Of a DNA stretch of 64,000 nt, positions 1-9,591 are shown piece by piece; within the stretch, counting starts at the first letter, position 1, and every line of letters begins with the position of its first letter. Source of the DNA: Vagococcus martis (GTDB lineage Bacteria; Bacillota; Bacilli; Lactobacillales; Vagococcaceae). The DNA lies in NCBI RefSeq assembly GCF_002026305.1, contig NZ_MVAB01000001.1, positions 2,122,001 to 2,186,000 of the forward strand, written 5' to 3'. The notes beneath the pieces are model-generated. The model was given only the letters and a program-made list of their open reading frames with translations, had not been told where the DNA came from and ran no database searches. Position numbers and translations under genes: made by a program.

Positions 1-1
1 C

Positions 2-1039
2 ATGATTACTGGTGACCATAAAGACACAGCTGAAGCAATCGCTGTGCGTCTTGGTATTTTAAAAGAAGGTCAACATGATGCTGTTATTACTGGTGGCGAA
101 TTGAATAATATGTCAGATGAGCAACTAGCTAATTCGATTGAACAATATTCCGTTTACGCTAGAGTGTCACCTGAACATAAAGTACGTATTGTTAAAGCAT
201 GGCAAAAAGATGGGAAAGTAGTGGCGATGACAGGTGATGGTGTCAATGATGCACCAGCTCTTAAAACTGCTGATATTGGTATAGGTATGGGTATTACTGG
301 TACGGAAGTATCTAAAGGTGCAAGTGATATGGTCTTAGCTGATGATAACTTCTCCACTATTATCGTTGCCGTTGAAGAAGGGCGTAAAGTCTTCTCAAAC
401 ATTCAAAAAACAGTTCAATACTTACTTGCTGCAAACTTAGGGGAAGTTTTAACCTTATTTATTGCGACAATGCTCGGTTGGGATACATTATTACCAGTCC
501 ATTTATTATGGATTAACGTCGTAACTGATACATTCCCTGCGATTGCATTAGGATTAGAGCCTGCTGAAAAAGGGATCATGAAACACAAACCACGTGGTCG
601 AGATTCAGACTTCTTCTCAGGTGGTGTGATGAGTAGTATCATCTATCAAGGGATTTTAGAAGCTGGATTGACATTAGGTGTATACATGTATGCAATTAAT
701 AACCCTGTCCACTCAAGCTATGATGCTATTCATGCAGATGCGTTAACGATGGCTTATGCAACACTTGGTTTAATCCAATTAATCCATGCGTTTAATGTAA
801 AATCTGTGCATGAATCACTATTTAAAGTAGGACCATTCAGAAATAAAATCTTTAACTACGCGATTTTACTTTCATTTGTTTTACTAGCATCTACAATTGT
901 GATACCTGGATTTAATGATTTGTTTAAAGTAGCTCACTTAGATGGCCATCAATGGTTGGCAGTATTAATTGGTTCATTTGCTATTCTACCAATAGTAGAA
1001 ATTGTTAAATGGGTTCAACGAAAAACGATTTATAAATAG
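2..1039 (+). CDS. Calcium-type cation-translocating P-type ATPase (C-terminal part, 5' end outside window)
   Basis: The reading frame is already open at the window edge, so only the last 345 residues are seen. The fragment begins in the P domain with the TGD motif (TGDHKDTA), followed by the hinge motif MTGDGVNDAPALK and then about six hydrophobic segments. The segment reading LLWINVVTDTFPAIALG is typical of P2A (SERCA/PMR1-like) pumps, and the C-terminal membrane bundle matches that class. These enzymes use a phospho-aspartate cycle to export Ca2+ (some Mn2+) across the cytoplasmic membrane. The phosphorylated aspartate (DKTGT) and the actuator domain lie upstream of the window. A hairpin terminator follows directly. 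Family is secure; ion specificity is inferred. Confidence 0.9.
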   Translation: MITGDHKDTAEAIAVRLGILKEGQHDAVITGGELNNMSDEQLANSIEQYSVYARVSPEHKVRIVKAWQKDGKVVAMTGDGVNDAPALKTADIGIGMGITGTEVSKGASDMVLADDNFSTIIVAVEEGRKVFSNIQKTVQYLLAANLGEVLTLFIATMLGWDTLLPVHLLWINVVTDTFPAIALGLEPAEKGIMKHKPRGRDSDFFSGGVMSSIIYQGILEAGLTLGVYMYAINNPVHSSYDAIHADALTMAYATLGLIQLIHAFNVKSVHESLFKVGPFRNKIFNYAILLSFVLLASTIVIPGFNDLFKVAHLDGHQWLAVLIGSFAILPIVEIVKWVQRKTIYK

Positions 1040-1046
1040 GGCGTTT

Positions 1047-1079
1047 AAACTATCCATATTTTTTTGGATAGTTTTTTTA
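1047..1079 (+). terminator. Rho-independent terminator after the P-type ATPase
   Basis: A perfect 9-bp stem (AAACTATCC with GGATAGTTT) closes a short T-rich loop and is followed by a T run. Confidence 0.85.
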
Positions 1080-1219
1080 TTTATGTTGACAAAATAAGAG
1101 TATATCTATAATATTGGAGTTAATGTGTTGCAATTTGAAAAAAATATGGCAGCCAATCCTTTAAAAAAATTTTAAAAAAAGGTAAAATAAATAAGAGTTA
1201 ATGAAAGAAGGGAATATCA

Positions 1220-1660
1220 TTGAAAAAACCAAATGTTGGCCAATATTTGCAAGTTATTAATGCAGTTGTCACAGAATCTGAAAACGTTGGAGAAAAGATG
1301 AATCCGTCATATGAAATTGTTCGTAAAGCAATTGATGACAATGAATTATCAGAATTAACTGTTGAGCAACTAACAGAAATAAAAAATCAATTTACTACTG
1401 GTACTGAGGCCTATCGAGTAATGGAAAACTCATTACTTCATTTAAAAGCACCTGTGAAAGTATTAGGTATCCATAAAAAACTAGAAAAAGCATTTAAGGA
1501 TTATGTTGAAGGGTGTCAAGAAATGATTGATTCGATTGATGCTGAGAATGCTAAGGTTGATAGTGAAGCGTTTGATCTATCTGAAGCAAAACAAGATGCG
1601 GCAACAGATGGTATTTCATTCTGTATTCAACGCATTACACAGATTATTATGAATAAGTAA
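1220..1660 (+). CDS. Small cytoplasmic protein of unknown function
   Basis: This 146-residue protein starts at TTG, preceded by a GAAAGAAGGG ribosome binding site. It has no signal peptide, membrane segment or cysteine cluster; it is acidic and predicted largely helical, with a central lysine-rich helix (about residues 75-100) and the C-terminus SFCIQRITQIIMNK. I do not recognise the family. It stands alone between two terminators, so it is probably its own transcription unit. The Shine-Dalgarno spacing and the terminator immediately after the stop support a real gene. Confidence 0.7.
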   Translation: MKKPNVGQYLQVINAVVTESENVGEKMNPSYEIVRKAIDDNELSELTVEQLTEIKNQFTTGTEAYRVMENSLLHLKAPVKVLGIHKKLEKAFKDYVEGCQEMIDSIDAENAKVDSEAFDLSEAKQDAATDGISFCIQRITQIIMNK

Positions 1661-1663
1661 AGT

Positions 1664-1692
1664 AAAAGAGATGAGAGAATCATCTCTTTTTT
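1664..1692 (+). terminator. Rho-independent terminator
   Basis: Perfect 10-bp stem AAAGAGATGA / TCATCTCTTT with a five-base loop and a T tail, four bases after the stop codon of the small unknown gene. Confidence 0.88.
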
Positions 1693-1790
1693 AAATATAG
1701 GTAAAGATTTTTAAAATTAAATTAGTAAACAGACAGATAAAATAATTAATGGTATTCTTATTGTATAACAAGTGTTAGGAGTGGGATGAT

Positions 1791-4124
1791 ATGTCAAAAA
1801 GAAAATCCTATCCAGGACTGACAGATGAAGAAGTGTTAAATAGAATAGCTAGAGGAGAAGTAAATCAGGCAATTCCTAAGACAACACGTTCACTTAAACA
1901 AATTGTGTTTGAAAATAGCTTTACATTATTTAATTTTATTAACTTAGTGATAGCTGGCTTTATCGTATATACAGGTAGTTACAAAAATTTACTTTTTCTT
2001 GGGGTCATTATTACAAATACATTAGTTGGAGTATATCAAGAAATTAAAGCAAAAAATAATATTGATCGATTAAGTTTATTAAGTGAATCGAAAGTCAGTG
2101 TTATACGAAACTATAAGGTATTAGAGATTCCGCAAAATGAAGTGGTTAAGGATGATTTAATTAACATAAAAAGAGGACAACAAATTGTTGTTGATGGTAT
2201 AGTGCTGGATACTGAAGGCATGGAGTGTGACGAATCTCAATTGACAGGTGAGTCCGATCCAATCATTAAAACAAATGGTTCAGAAGTCTATTCTGGCAGT
2301 TTTATCGTGAGTGGTAGTGGGTTGATGCAAGCTACACATGTTGGAAAAGATAGTTACAGTTATAAACTGAGTATAGAAGCAAAGCAAACAAAAGGCATAT
2401 ATAGTGAATTGATCATGATGATGAATCGCCTGATTCGTCTTCTTACTATGGTAATCATTCCAATTGGTGCCATTCTAATGATTACAAGTCTAACAAGCGG
2501 AACGCAATTAAATGAAGCGATACTCGGTAGTACGGCTGCTATTATGGGAATGATTCCAGAAGGATTAATTTTACTTACAACTGTTGCTTTAGCGGTTGGT
2601 GTCATAAAGTTAAGTCGTAGGCAGGTTCTTGTTCAAACGATGGGGGCAATCGAAACACTTGCTAGAGTAGATGTGTTGTGCCTTGATAAAACTGGAACGT
2701 TGACAAGCGGACAATTAAAAGTGGTTGAATTTGATACAGTTGATGAGAATCATCTATCAAAAGAAACATTTTCAGCAATGATAGGATCGATGGTTAAAGG
2801 TCTGGATGAAGATAATGCAACGGGTCTTGCTTTGATGGATTACTTTAATGAAGTAGATGAGCAGTTAATACCATCAAAACAAATTCCGTTTTCTTCTGCT
2901 AGAAAATGGAGTGCGATTACGTTTAAAAATGATTATACTTATTTCATGGGAGCACCTGAATATTTATTTGATGATTTTTCAGAAGCTCAAACAGCTAAAA
3001 TGTCTGAAGCGTTTAGCCATGGATTACGTATCATTGCCATTACACGCAGTCAGGTTGATGAAGCAACAACAGTCTTACCAAATGATTTAGAGTTATTAGG
3101 GTTTATTTATTTGGAAGATGAGATCAGACCAGAAGCACCGCAAACACTTGAGTATTTTAAACAAGAAAAAGTAGATATTTGCATCATTTCTGGTGATCAC
3201 CCTGAAACAGTAGCACAAATTGCGAAGCGATCGGGTGTGTCACATGATGAGGAATCAATTGATATGAGTAAAATACCTGATGATAAAATTCCGGAAGTAG
3301 TGAAGACTCACCGCATTTTTGGGCGAGTGTCACCAGAACAAAAGAAAAAACTCGTTACAGCACTCCAAGATGACCATCATGTTGTGGGAATGACAGGAGA
3401 CGGTGTGAATGATATTTTAGCATTGAAACAAGCTGATTGTAGCATTGTTATGGCTAATGGTAGTGACGCAGCTAAGGGAATTGCTGATTTTGTTTTATTA
3501 GACTCTAATTTTGACTCCATGATTGATGTGGTGTTGGAGGGAAGACAAGTTATTAACAATATTCAACGTGTGTCATCTCTTTACTTAACTAAAACAGTTT
3601 ACTCATTATTTTTAGCTGCTATTTTTATTTTTGTGAGTTCACCTTATCCGTTTCAACCAATCCAATTGAGTCCAATAAATGCCTTAACAGTCGGAATTCC
3701 GTCATTTTTCTTAGCGTTGCGACCAAATACACAACCAATTAAAGGAATGTTTTTAAAGAATGTTTTTGAACCGCCTTTAGCAAGTGGCTTGACTGTGGTT
3801 ATCACAACATTACTTATTGAGGTGTTTGGAAATGTACTCGGTTGGAGTTATGAAGAAAAATCAACCGTGACAGTCTTATTAGCCGGGTTTATTGGTTTTA
3901 TTGTTTTAAGAGAAATTTCAAAACCTCTTACTACGAAGATTAATGTACTTTTAAGTGCTTTGTTATTATTTTTCTTGTGTCTTTTTACTTTTTTTGATAG
4001 AATTTTTTCGTTAGTTAATTTATATAATATAAAATTAGCTATTGTGTATATACCATTAATGTTGCTAGCGATTCTAATATTCTATACAATTCGATGGCTT
4101 GTAAAAAAAATATTTAGAGAGTAA
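1791..4124 (+). CDS. Cation-translocating P-type ATPase, CtpE-like
   Basis: A complete 777-residue pump. The actuator domain carries the TGES motif (LTGESDP), the M4 helix reads MGMIPEGL, the phosphorylation site is CLDKTGTLT with Asp299, and the hinge is MTGDGVNDILALK. About eight to ten membrane segments are expected. The PEGL form of M4 in place of the P2A PEGLP pattern, together with the overall length, resembles the CtpE/YfgQ-type group, some members of which import or export Ca2+; the ion here is inferred. RBS GGAG lies 10 bases before ATG. It is separated by terminators from the first P-type ATPase, so the two are not one operon although they are neighbours. The C-terminus has about four hydrophobic helices. 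Confidence 0.88.
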   Translation: MSKRKSYPGLTDEEVLNRIARGEVNQAIPKTTRSLKQIVFENSFTLFNFINLVIAGFIVYTGSYKNLLFLGVIITNTLVGVYQEIKAKNNIDRLSLLSESKVSVIRNYKVLEIPQNEVVKDDLINIKRGQQIVVDGIVLDTEGMECDESQLTGESDPIIKTNGSEVYSGSFIVSGSGLMQATHVGKDSYSYKLSIEAKQTKGIYSELIMMMNRLIRLLTMVIIPIGAILMITSLTSGTQLNEAILGSTAAIMGMIPEGLILLTTVALAVGVIKLSRRQVLVQTMGAIETLARVDVLCLDKTGTLTSGQLKVVEFDTVDENHLSKETFSAMIGSMVKGLDEDNATGLALMDYFNEVDEQLIPSKQIPFSSARKWSAITFKNDYTYFMGAPEYLFDDFSEAQTAKMSEAFSHGLRIIAITRSQVDEATTVLPNDLELLGFIYLEDEIRPEAPQTLEYFKQEKVDICIISGDHPETVAQIAKRSGVSHDEESIDMSKIPDDKIPEVVKTHRIFGRVSPEQKKKLVTALQDDHHVVGMTGDGVNDILALKQADCSIVMANGSDAAKGIADFVLLDSNFDSMIDVVLEGRQVINNIQRVSSLYLTKTVYSLFLAAIFIFVSSPYPFQPIQLSPINALTVGIPSFFLALRPNTQPIKGMFLKNVFEPPLASGLTVVITTLLIEVFGNVLGWSYEEKSTVTVLLAGFIGFIVLREISKPLTTKINVLLSALLLFFLCLFTFFDRIFSLVNLYNIKLAIVYIPLMLLAILIFYTIRWLVKKIFRE

Positions 4125-4220
4125 GTTAACACAAAATTCATACTTTATTATAAAAAAAAATGTATTTTACTTGTAATATATATTTATAGTATAAGAATTA
4201 GTTTAATATGGGAGGGTAAA

Positions 4221-4676
4221 ATGAAAAAAATGGTCATAGGTAGTGTACTACTTGGTAGTGTATTTGTGATGTCTGGATGTACGTCAGGCTTAAATACATC
4301 GGCAAGTGAAGGTCAAACTACTAAACGCACAGGTGAAATTTCAACGTCTACTACGAATGAGATAAACTATGAAAGTAATCCTATTTTTGAGGGTAGATTA
4401 ATCGGTGATCCAGTGATAGATAAGAATTCGGTTATTCTATCGTTTGAGTCAGTTGATGCGGTAAATGACCCTGAATCGATCCATGACGTGTTAGATTCAA
4501 ACGGTGTAGTATTGAATGTTGATAAAACAATCTTTGATAAAACAAAACACAAAGAGAAGTTTAAACAAGGCGCATTAGTAGAATTTACGTTGACCAAAAC
4601 ACCTGCATTGACATATTCGATACCACCCCAAGTCCCTGGAGACTCAATTAAATCAGTACAAATTAAGGATAATTAA
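4221..4676 (+). CDS. Putative lipoprotein of unknown function
   Basis: A 151-residue protein with a classic lipoprotein signal: MKK, a hydrophobic stretch and the lipobox VMSGC with the lipidated cysteine at residue 20. The mature part begins with a Ser/Thr-rich linker (about residues 21-45) and ends in a compact, probably beta-rich domain of about 100 residues. I do not recognise the domain. RBS GGGAGG precedes the ATG. It would be exported, lipidated by Lgt (also encoded in this window) and anchored to the outer face of the membrane. Its neighbours give no clear functional link. Confidence 0.8.
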   Translation: MKKMVIGSVLLGSVFVMSGCTSGLNTSASEGQTTKRTGEISTSTTNEINYESNPIFEGRLIGDPVIDKNSVILSFESVDAVNDPESIHDVLDSNGVVLNVDKTIFDKTKHKEKFKQGALVEFTLTKTPALTYSIPPQVPGDSIKSVQIKDN

Positions 4677-4680
4677 TATC

Positions 4681-4717
4681 AAAAAGCATTTGGCAAGTCA
4701 TGTCAATGCTTTTTTTA
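4681..4717 (+). terminator. Rho-independent terminator
   Basis: AAAAGCATT pairs with AATGCTTTT, extended by GGCA/TGTC around a short loop, followed by a T run; it separates the lipoprotein gene from rimM. Confidence 0.82.
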
Positions 4718-4782
4718 TGTTTCGTAATGTAAATCAAAATGTTACAATAATAAAATGACACAAGTGAAATGAGGGAATATAG

Positions 4783-5313
4783 GTGACAGAGTATTTAAAC
4801 GTTGGGAAAATTGTTAACACACAAGGAATTAAAGGTGAAGTTCGGGTGATTTCTCAAACAGATTTTCCTGAAAAGCGATATAAAAAAGGAACCGTCTTAT
4901 ATCTCTTTCAAGAAGGAAAAGACGTAGTAGAACTAACAATAAAATCACATAGAAAGCATAAAAACTTTGATATCGTGAGCTTTGAAAATCATCCTAATAT
5001 TAATGATGTTGAAAAGTATCGAGATGGTATTTTAAAAGTTAAAAAAGACGAAGTAGGCCAGTTAGAAGAAAATGCCTTTTATTATCACGAAATAATCGGG
5101 TGTGAAGTGGTAGATGAAACAGGTAAACTCTTAGGGACAGTAAAAGAAATTCTATCTCCTGGAGCTAATGATGTATGGGTAGTAAAACACAAAGAACATG
5201 GTAAAAAAGATATACTTTTACCTTACATTGAGTCAGTCGTGTTAGACGTTAATGTCACAGATAAAAAGATTACGGTTGAAATTCCAGAAGGGTTGATTGA
5301 CGATGAGAATTGA
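4783..5313 (+). CDS. rimM: Ribosome maturation factor RimM
   Basis: 176 residues, the usual RimM length. The N-terminal RimM beta-barrel (starting [19 protein letters not shown], with the GxxGxxG-like element) is followed by a PRC-barrel domain from about residue 98, containing LLPYIESVV. RimM binds S19 and assists maturation of the 30S head. It starts at GTG with a weak GAGGG site. The stop overlaps the trmD start, which indicates translational coupling in the standard rimM-trmD-rplS order. Confidence 0.96.
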   Translation: MTEYLNVGKIVNTQGIKGEVRVISQTDFPEKRYKKGTVLYLFQEGKDVVELTIKSHRKHKNFDIVSFENHPNINDVEKYRDGILKVKKDEVGQLEENAFYYHEIIGCEVVDETGKLLGTVKEILSPGANDVWVVKHKEHGKKDILLPYIESVVLDVNVTDKKITVEIPEGLIDDEN

Positions 5314-6043
5314 TGTTTTGACTCTTTTTCCAAGAATGTTTGAAGGCCCACTAACAGAATCGATTTTAGGAAAAGCGATTGATAAAGAGTTATTGAATGT
5401 TTATGTTAGAAATTTTCGTGATTTTTCTACCAACAAACATCAACAAGTAGACGACTACCCTTATGGCGGTGGAGCTGGAATGTTACTTAAAGTCCAACCA
5501 ATTCATGATGCTTTAACATTTATTAAAGAAGATGCACAGACTCAGCCACGCGTCATTTTACTAGACCCAGCAGGAAAACCATTTAATCAACAGATGGCAG
5601 AAGAGTTTTCCAAAGAAGAACATTTGGTGTTTATTTGTGGTCATTATGAAGGATATGATGAAAGAATTCGTTCGTTAGTAACAGATGAAGTATCACTTGG
5701 AGACTACGTATTAACAGGTGGCGAGCTTGGTGCGATGGTGATGATTGATTCAACAGTCAGATTGTTACCTGAAGTTTTAGGTAATGATGAGTCTGCTAAA
5801 ACAGATTCGCACTCAACCGGACTGTTAGAACATCCGCAATATACACGACCGGCAAATTATGAAGGAATGGAAGTCCCTCATGTTCTGACAAATGGGAACC
5901 ACAAATTAATTGAAGAATGGCAGTTAAAAGAGTCGTTAAGACGAACTTTTTTAAGACGACCAGATATGTTAGAATCACTTGACATGACGAAAGAAATGGA
6001 AAGATTACTTGAAGAAGTGAAAAAGGAAGAAAAAAGTATTTAG
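5303..6043 (+). CDS. trmD: tRNA (guanine-N1)-methyltransferase TrmD
   Basis: TrmD methylates N1 of G37 in tRNAs from S-adenosylmethionine and so prevents +1 frameshifting. The protein opens with [13 protein letters not shown]; the SPOUT knot region includes [22 protein letters not shown] and [13 protein letters not shown], all characteristic. I chose the ATG eleven bases inside the end of rimM and not the TTG two codons earlier, because [10 protein letters not shown] is the conserved start. The resulting 246 residues fit the family. Expression is coupled to rimM by the overlap. Confidence 0.96.
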   Translation: MRIDVLTLFPRMFEGPLTESILGKAIDKELLNVYVRNFRDFSTNKHQQVDDYPYGGGAGMLLKVQPIHDALTFIKEDAQTQPRVILLDPAGKPFNQQMAEEFSKEEHLVFICGHYEGYDERIRSLVTDEVSLGDYVLTGGELGAMVMIDSTVRLLPEVLGNDESAKTDSHSTGLLEHPQYTRPANYEGMEVPHVLTNGNHKLIEEWQLKESLRRTFLRRPDMLESLDMTKEMERLLEEVKKEEKSI

Positions 6044-6073
6044 CCACTTTACTGAAAAGAGTAATTATGCTAT

Positions 6074-6161
6074 TATAATTTAGTGAGTCAAATGGCTCAT
6101 CTATTACAACATTCCGCTGTGCTAAATGCATATGAGTGTTTAGAATAAGGAGAATGTGGAC
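6074..6161 (+). promoter_or_regulatory. Promoter -10 element and possible L19 leader upstream of rplS
   Basis: A perfect TATAAT lies about 85 bases before rplS, without a good -35. The transcript would contain a hairpin (TGAGTC / GGCTCA) and a second structured stretch before the AAGGAG site. Firmicutes often have an autoregulatory L19 leader RNA at this position; placement and hairpin fit, but I could not match the consensus base by base. Confidence 0.35.
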
Positions 6162-6509
6162 ATGAATCCATTAATAGAAGAAATTACAAAAGAACAATTA
6201 CGCTCTGATATCCCAGCTTTTAGACCTGGTGACACTGTACGTGTACATGCTAAAGTTGTTGAGGGTACTCGTGAACGTATCCAGTTATTTGAAGGTGTTG
6301 TAATCAAACGCCGTGGAGCTGGAATTAGCGAAACTTACACTGTACGTAAAATTTCTAATGGTGTTGGTGTGGAACGTACTTTCCCAATCCATACACCACG
6401 TGTTGCTCAAATCGAAGTAATCCGTTATGGTAAAGTTCGTCGTGCGAAACTTTATTACATCCGTGCATTACATGGTAAAGCAGCAAGAATTAAAGAAATC
6501 CGTCGTTAA
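6162..6509 (+). CDS. rplS: 50S ribosomal protein L19
   Basis: 115 residues, the normal length for L19. The conserved core is visible: [40 protein letters not shown] and the basic C-terminal [18 protein letters not shown]19 sits at the interface of the two ribosomal subunits. The ATG is eight bases after AAGGAGA; the GTG two codons upstream would sit on the ribosome binding site. It is the last gene of the rimM-trmD-rplS cluster and may also have its own promoter. Confidence 0.97.
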   Translation: MNPLIEEITKEQLRSDIPAFRPGDTVRVHAKVVEGTRERIQLFEGVVIKRRGAGISETYTVRKISNGVGVERTFPIHTPRVAQIEVIRYGKVRRAKLYYIRALHGKAARIKEIRR

Positions 6510-6526
6510 TCATTTATTAACAGGTG

Positions 6527-6555
6527 AAGGCTCTATGAAAATAGGGTCTTTTTTT
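6527..6555 (+). terminator. Rho-independent terminator after rplS
   Basis: Ten-pair stem AAGGCTCTAT / ATAGGGTCTT (two G-T pairs) with a GAAA tetraloop and T run. Confidence 0.85.
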
Positions 6556-6777
6556 GTATCATTTATATATCAACTCCTTTTTTGAAAATATCATAAATCA
6601 TAAGAAGAAAAGAAAACCTATCGTACTCGTTTAAATCATGATTATTATGTCGTTTAAAATCTAAATATGATCATATAGTTTTCTCTAAATTTATATAAAC
6701 TATTATTCTATTAGGATGATAACAGTATTTAACTATGTTATGATATGAAGCAAGAATGCAAAAACAGGAGGTTTATT

Positions 6778-8166
6778 ATGCGAGAGATTATATCACTGGA
6801 ACCTGTAGAGGAGTTAGTCGTCGAAAGAAATTTGGTACCAGTTGCACTAACAGATGAAACCATGGATGAACGACTTGAAAAAGTAATCAGTAGAATGATA
6901 GAGGAAAACTTGGATGCATTAGCCATTTATTGTGATTTAGAACATGGTGGCAATTTTGAATACTTAACAGGCTTTATTACACGTTTTGAAGAAGGATTGC
7001 TCGTATTACACAAAAATAAAGATGCCTATTTAATATTAGGTAACGAAAATCTAAATAAAGCATCTAAATCACGTATCAAAGCTAAAGGAATCCATATGCC
7101 ACATTTATCACTTGCAAATCAACCAATGGATGATGATAAACCAGTTGTAGATTACTTTGAAGAAGCTGGGCTAACAAGTGATATGCAAGTTGGTGTAGTT
7201 GGATGGAAATTATTTACTAGTCAATATGGTAATGACAAAACTTATTTTGATTTACCTAATTTTTTAGTTGATGGCCTAAAAGATGTTGTTGGAGAAAACA
7301 ATCTATCGAATCAAACAGGTCTTTTTATTAATAGTGACACTGGAGCAAGAGTGACAAATAATAGTAATGAAGTTGCGCATTACGAATTTTGGGCACAATT
7401 ATCTAGTCAAAGTATGTCGAAAGGATTGCAAAAATTTGATGTCGGTGTATCAGAAATGGAAATTGGAGATGTTATGCAAGAAAAAGGTCAGCCAAGAAGT
7501 GTCGTGACCATTGCAGCAACAGGCGAACGTTTTGTCAAAGCAAACATGTATCCAACAGATAAAAAAGTGACATTGGGTGATCCGGTATCGATGACAGTTG
7601 GCTATAAAGGTGGATTAACCTCAAGAGCAGGGTATGCTGTTGAAAAATCCAGTCAACTTCCAAAAGGGCAAGAGGATTATTTAGATGCTTTAGCTAAACC
7701 TTATTTTAATGCTATTGCGACATGGCTTGAGACAATAAAAATCGGGATGACCGGCCAAGAGATGTATGATGTAATAGAAAAAGTGTTACCGCAAGAAAAA
7801 TACGGATGGCATCTAAATCCAGGTCATTTATTTGCGGATGAGGAATGGCTATCTTCACCAATTTATCCTAACTCTAATATCCAGCTAAAAAGCGGGATGA
7901 TGTTTCAAACTGATATTATCCCTTCTCTTTCAGGTTATGCTGGGACAAGTTGTGAGAGTGGAATTTTATTAGCCAATAAAGAACTACAAGAAGATATCAA
8001 AAAAAACTATCCAGAAATGTATGATAATTTTATGAAACGAAGAGAATTTATTAAAACACAACTAAATATTGATATTAGTGAAGATATATTACCTATGACA
8101 GATACAGTGGCTTATTATCGACCATTTTTCTTAGATAAAAAGCAGGCATTAAAACGAAACAAATAA
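6778..8166 (+). CDS. M24 (creatinase/aminopeptidase P-fold) family protein, apparently lacking metal ligands
   Basis: A 462-residue protein with the two-domain creatinase/prolidase architecture: an N-terminal creatinase-like domain to about residue 190 and a C-terminal pita-bread domain. In metal-dependent M24 peptidases the latter carries D, D, H, E, E. Here the strand that should hold the two aspartates reads SMTVGYKGGLTSRAGY (about 269-285) and lacks both. A histidine remains in NPGHLF, the first glutamate position reads TDIIP, and CESG may keep the last glutamate. Metallopeptidase activity is therefore unlikely; a metal-independent hydrolase like creatinase, or a binding role, are alternatives. 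The ATG follows a strong AGGAGG. It is a single-gene unit with a terminator. Confidence 0.82.
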   Translation: MREIISLEPVEELVVERNLVPVALTDETMDERLEKVISRMIEENLDALAIYCDLEHGGNFEYLTGFITRFEEGLLVLHKNKDAYLILGNENLNKASKSRIKAKGIHMPHLSLANQPMDDDKPVVDYFEEAGLTSDMQVGVVGWKLFTSQYGNDKTYFDLPNFLVDGLKDVVGENNLSNQTGLFINSDTGARVTNNSNEVAHYEFWAQLSSQSMSKGLQKFDVGVSEMEIGDVMQEKGQPRSVVTIAATGERFVKANMYPTDKKVTLGDPVSMTVGYKGGLTSRAGYAVEKSSQLPKGQEDYLDALAKPYFNAIATWLETIKIGMTGQEMYDVIEKVLPQEKYGWHLNPGHLFADEEWLSSPIYPNSNIQLKSGMMFQTDIIPSLSGYAGTSCESGILLANKELQEDIKKNYPEMYDNFMKRREFIKTQLNIDISEDILPMTDTVAYYRPFFLDKKQALKRNK

Positions 8167-8180
8167 AAAAATCATTATTT

Positions 8181-8215
8181 ATTCCTATTATATTTTTATA
8201 ATAGGAATTTTTTTT
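8181..8215 (+). terminator. Rho-independent terminator
   Basis: Perfect 11-bp stem ATTCCTATTAT / ATAATAGGAAT with a six-base loop and a run of eight T. Confidence 0.9.
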
Positions 8216-8259
8216 CGTTATAGTGGTACAGATACCTTGTTTGAAAGAAGGAACGAATC

Positions 8260-9021
8260 ATGGATTCACAAACTAACTTTGATGATATCGTGCAAGTCTG
8301 TCTGCTTTATGGCAAAATTTTACAAGAGAGCAATGCGACGAGTGATATGATAAATGGAAATATACAAAAAATAATTCACCATCTAAACGTAGAAAATGAT
8401 GAAATATCAACATTTAATGCTGAAACGAGCTTTGTTATTATTAATCGTCATGATAATACAGTAAAGATGATTCCAGTTGAACGTTCTGGATATAACTTTG
8501 AAAAAATACTTCGGGTAGAAAGGGTACTAGATGATTTTTTGGCTAATAAACTAGATACCCAATCTTTTCTAAATGAATTAAGAGTGATTAATAATAAAAC
8601 CTATTCTTTCCCAAAACGCATAAGAATCATTAGTGCAGCCCTTGTTTGTGGTGGGATGAATGTCATTATGAATGGCTTGAATTGGAATTTTTTGACGACG
8701 TTTTTCTTAGGCATGATTGGTTACTGGTTGTATTTAAAAATTAAAGAAACAACAAAAATTAATATCTTTGCGATTTTGTCTTATTCAACCATTATTTGCT
8801 TTTTGATTGTTGGTTTAGTCAAGCTTCATATTGTTGTAGAGCCGTATTCGATTTTATTTAGTTGTATCATGCCATTATTACCAGGCACGACATTTGTTAA
8901 TGCGATTCGTGCCATGATGGATGGTAATTATTTAACAGGCATGATTCAGTCGATGGATGCCTTTAGTACGGCTTTGATGTTAGGTTTACCTGTAGCGATT
9001 ATATTTTCAAGTGTGTTATAA
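8260..9021 (+). CDS. ThrE/YjjP-type threonine/serine exporter, large subunit
   Basis: 253 residues of the DUF1212 (ThrE N-terminal/YjjP) family. A cytoplasmic part of about 115 residues is followed by about five membrane helices. Family hallmarks include the N-terminal CLLYGKILQESNATSDMI and the C-terminal PLLPGTTFVNAIRAMMDGN, matching the conserved P-x-x-PG motif. Together with the next gene it makes up one ThrE protein split in two, as in YjjP/YjjB. ThrE exports threonine and serine by proton antiport; some YjjPB-type pairs export succinate, so the substrate is not certain. Confidence 0.85.
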   Translation: MDSQTNFDDIVQVCLLYGKILQESNATSDMINGNIQKIIHHLNVENDEISTFNAETSFVIINRHDNTVKMIPVERSGYNFEKILRVERVLDDFLANKLDTQSFLNELRVINNKTYSFPKRIRIISAALVCGGMNVIMNGLNWNFLTTFFLGMIGYWLYLKIKETTKINIFAILSYSTIICFLIVGLVKLHIVVEPYSILFSCIMPLLPGTTFVNAIRAMMDGNYLTGMIQSMDAFSTALMLGLPVAIIFSSVL

Positions 9022-9033
9022 GGAGATGATTGA

Positions 9034-9504
9034 ATGCTGATTAAATTATTTTTTAGTTTTGTCGCCGGATGTGCGATTGCGATTCTTTATAATATAGAAA
9101 AAGATTACACATTGCTATGTGGGTTGTCAGGGATGTTTACGTGGTTCATCTACTATATTTGTACAAAATTGTCCTTTAGTGAGGCGATGTCTTCATTAAT
9201 AGCGTTGCTAGCGTTAATCTTTCTTTCTCATCTTTTAAGTAAATGGAAAAATGTCTCCAGTCTGGTTTTTAATATGCCAGGAATTATGCCGATAGTCCCT
9301 GGAGGATTACTATTTAAAACGTTTAATAATTTAACTGAGAAGCACTATGAAGTAGCGCTACATTACGGATTTCAAGCATGCTTAGTAGGGGGTGCGATTG
9401 CGATAGGATTTATTATCAATGAAGCGGTATCTAAAATTTTATTGGCCGCTAAAATAAAAATCGAGGAAGAACCATTTATTAACAAAAAAAATAAATCATC
9501 TTAA
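9034..9504 (+). CDS. ThrE_2/YjjB-type exporter, small subunit
   Basis: 156 residues with four to five membrane helices and the conserved motif MPGIMPIVPGGLLF, diagnostic of the ThrE_2 (DUF3815, YjjB) family. It starts 12 bases after the large-subunit gene with its own AGGAG site, so the two are co-transcribed and presumably form one membrane complex. The C-terminus ends in a charged cytoplasmic tail. Confidence 0.85.
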   Translation: MLIKLFFSFVAGCAIAILYNIEKDYTLLCGLSGMFTWFIYYICTKLSFSEAMSSLIALLALIFLSHLLSKWKNVSSLVFNMPGIMPIVPGGLLFKTFNNLTEKHYEVALHYGFQACLVGGAIAIGFIINEAVSKILLAAKIKIEEEPFINKKNKSS

Positions 9505-9591
9505 GAAGTAAAACGGTATCAAATGATAGTCACTTGTAACTTTAAATGTTAGAATGGATAAGATGAGTATTTAAAGTAAGGAAGTGAATAA

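Noticed and set aside
6556-6777. Repeated CGTTTAAA motif (about 6628 and 6651) as a regulatory element
   Set aside because: Short AT-rich words recur by chance at this base composition, and nothing else supports a site.
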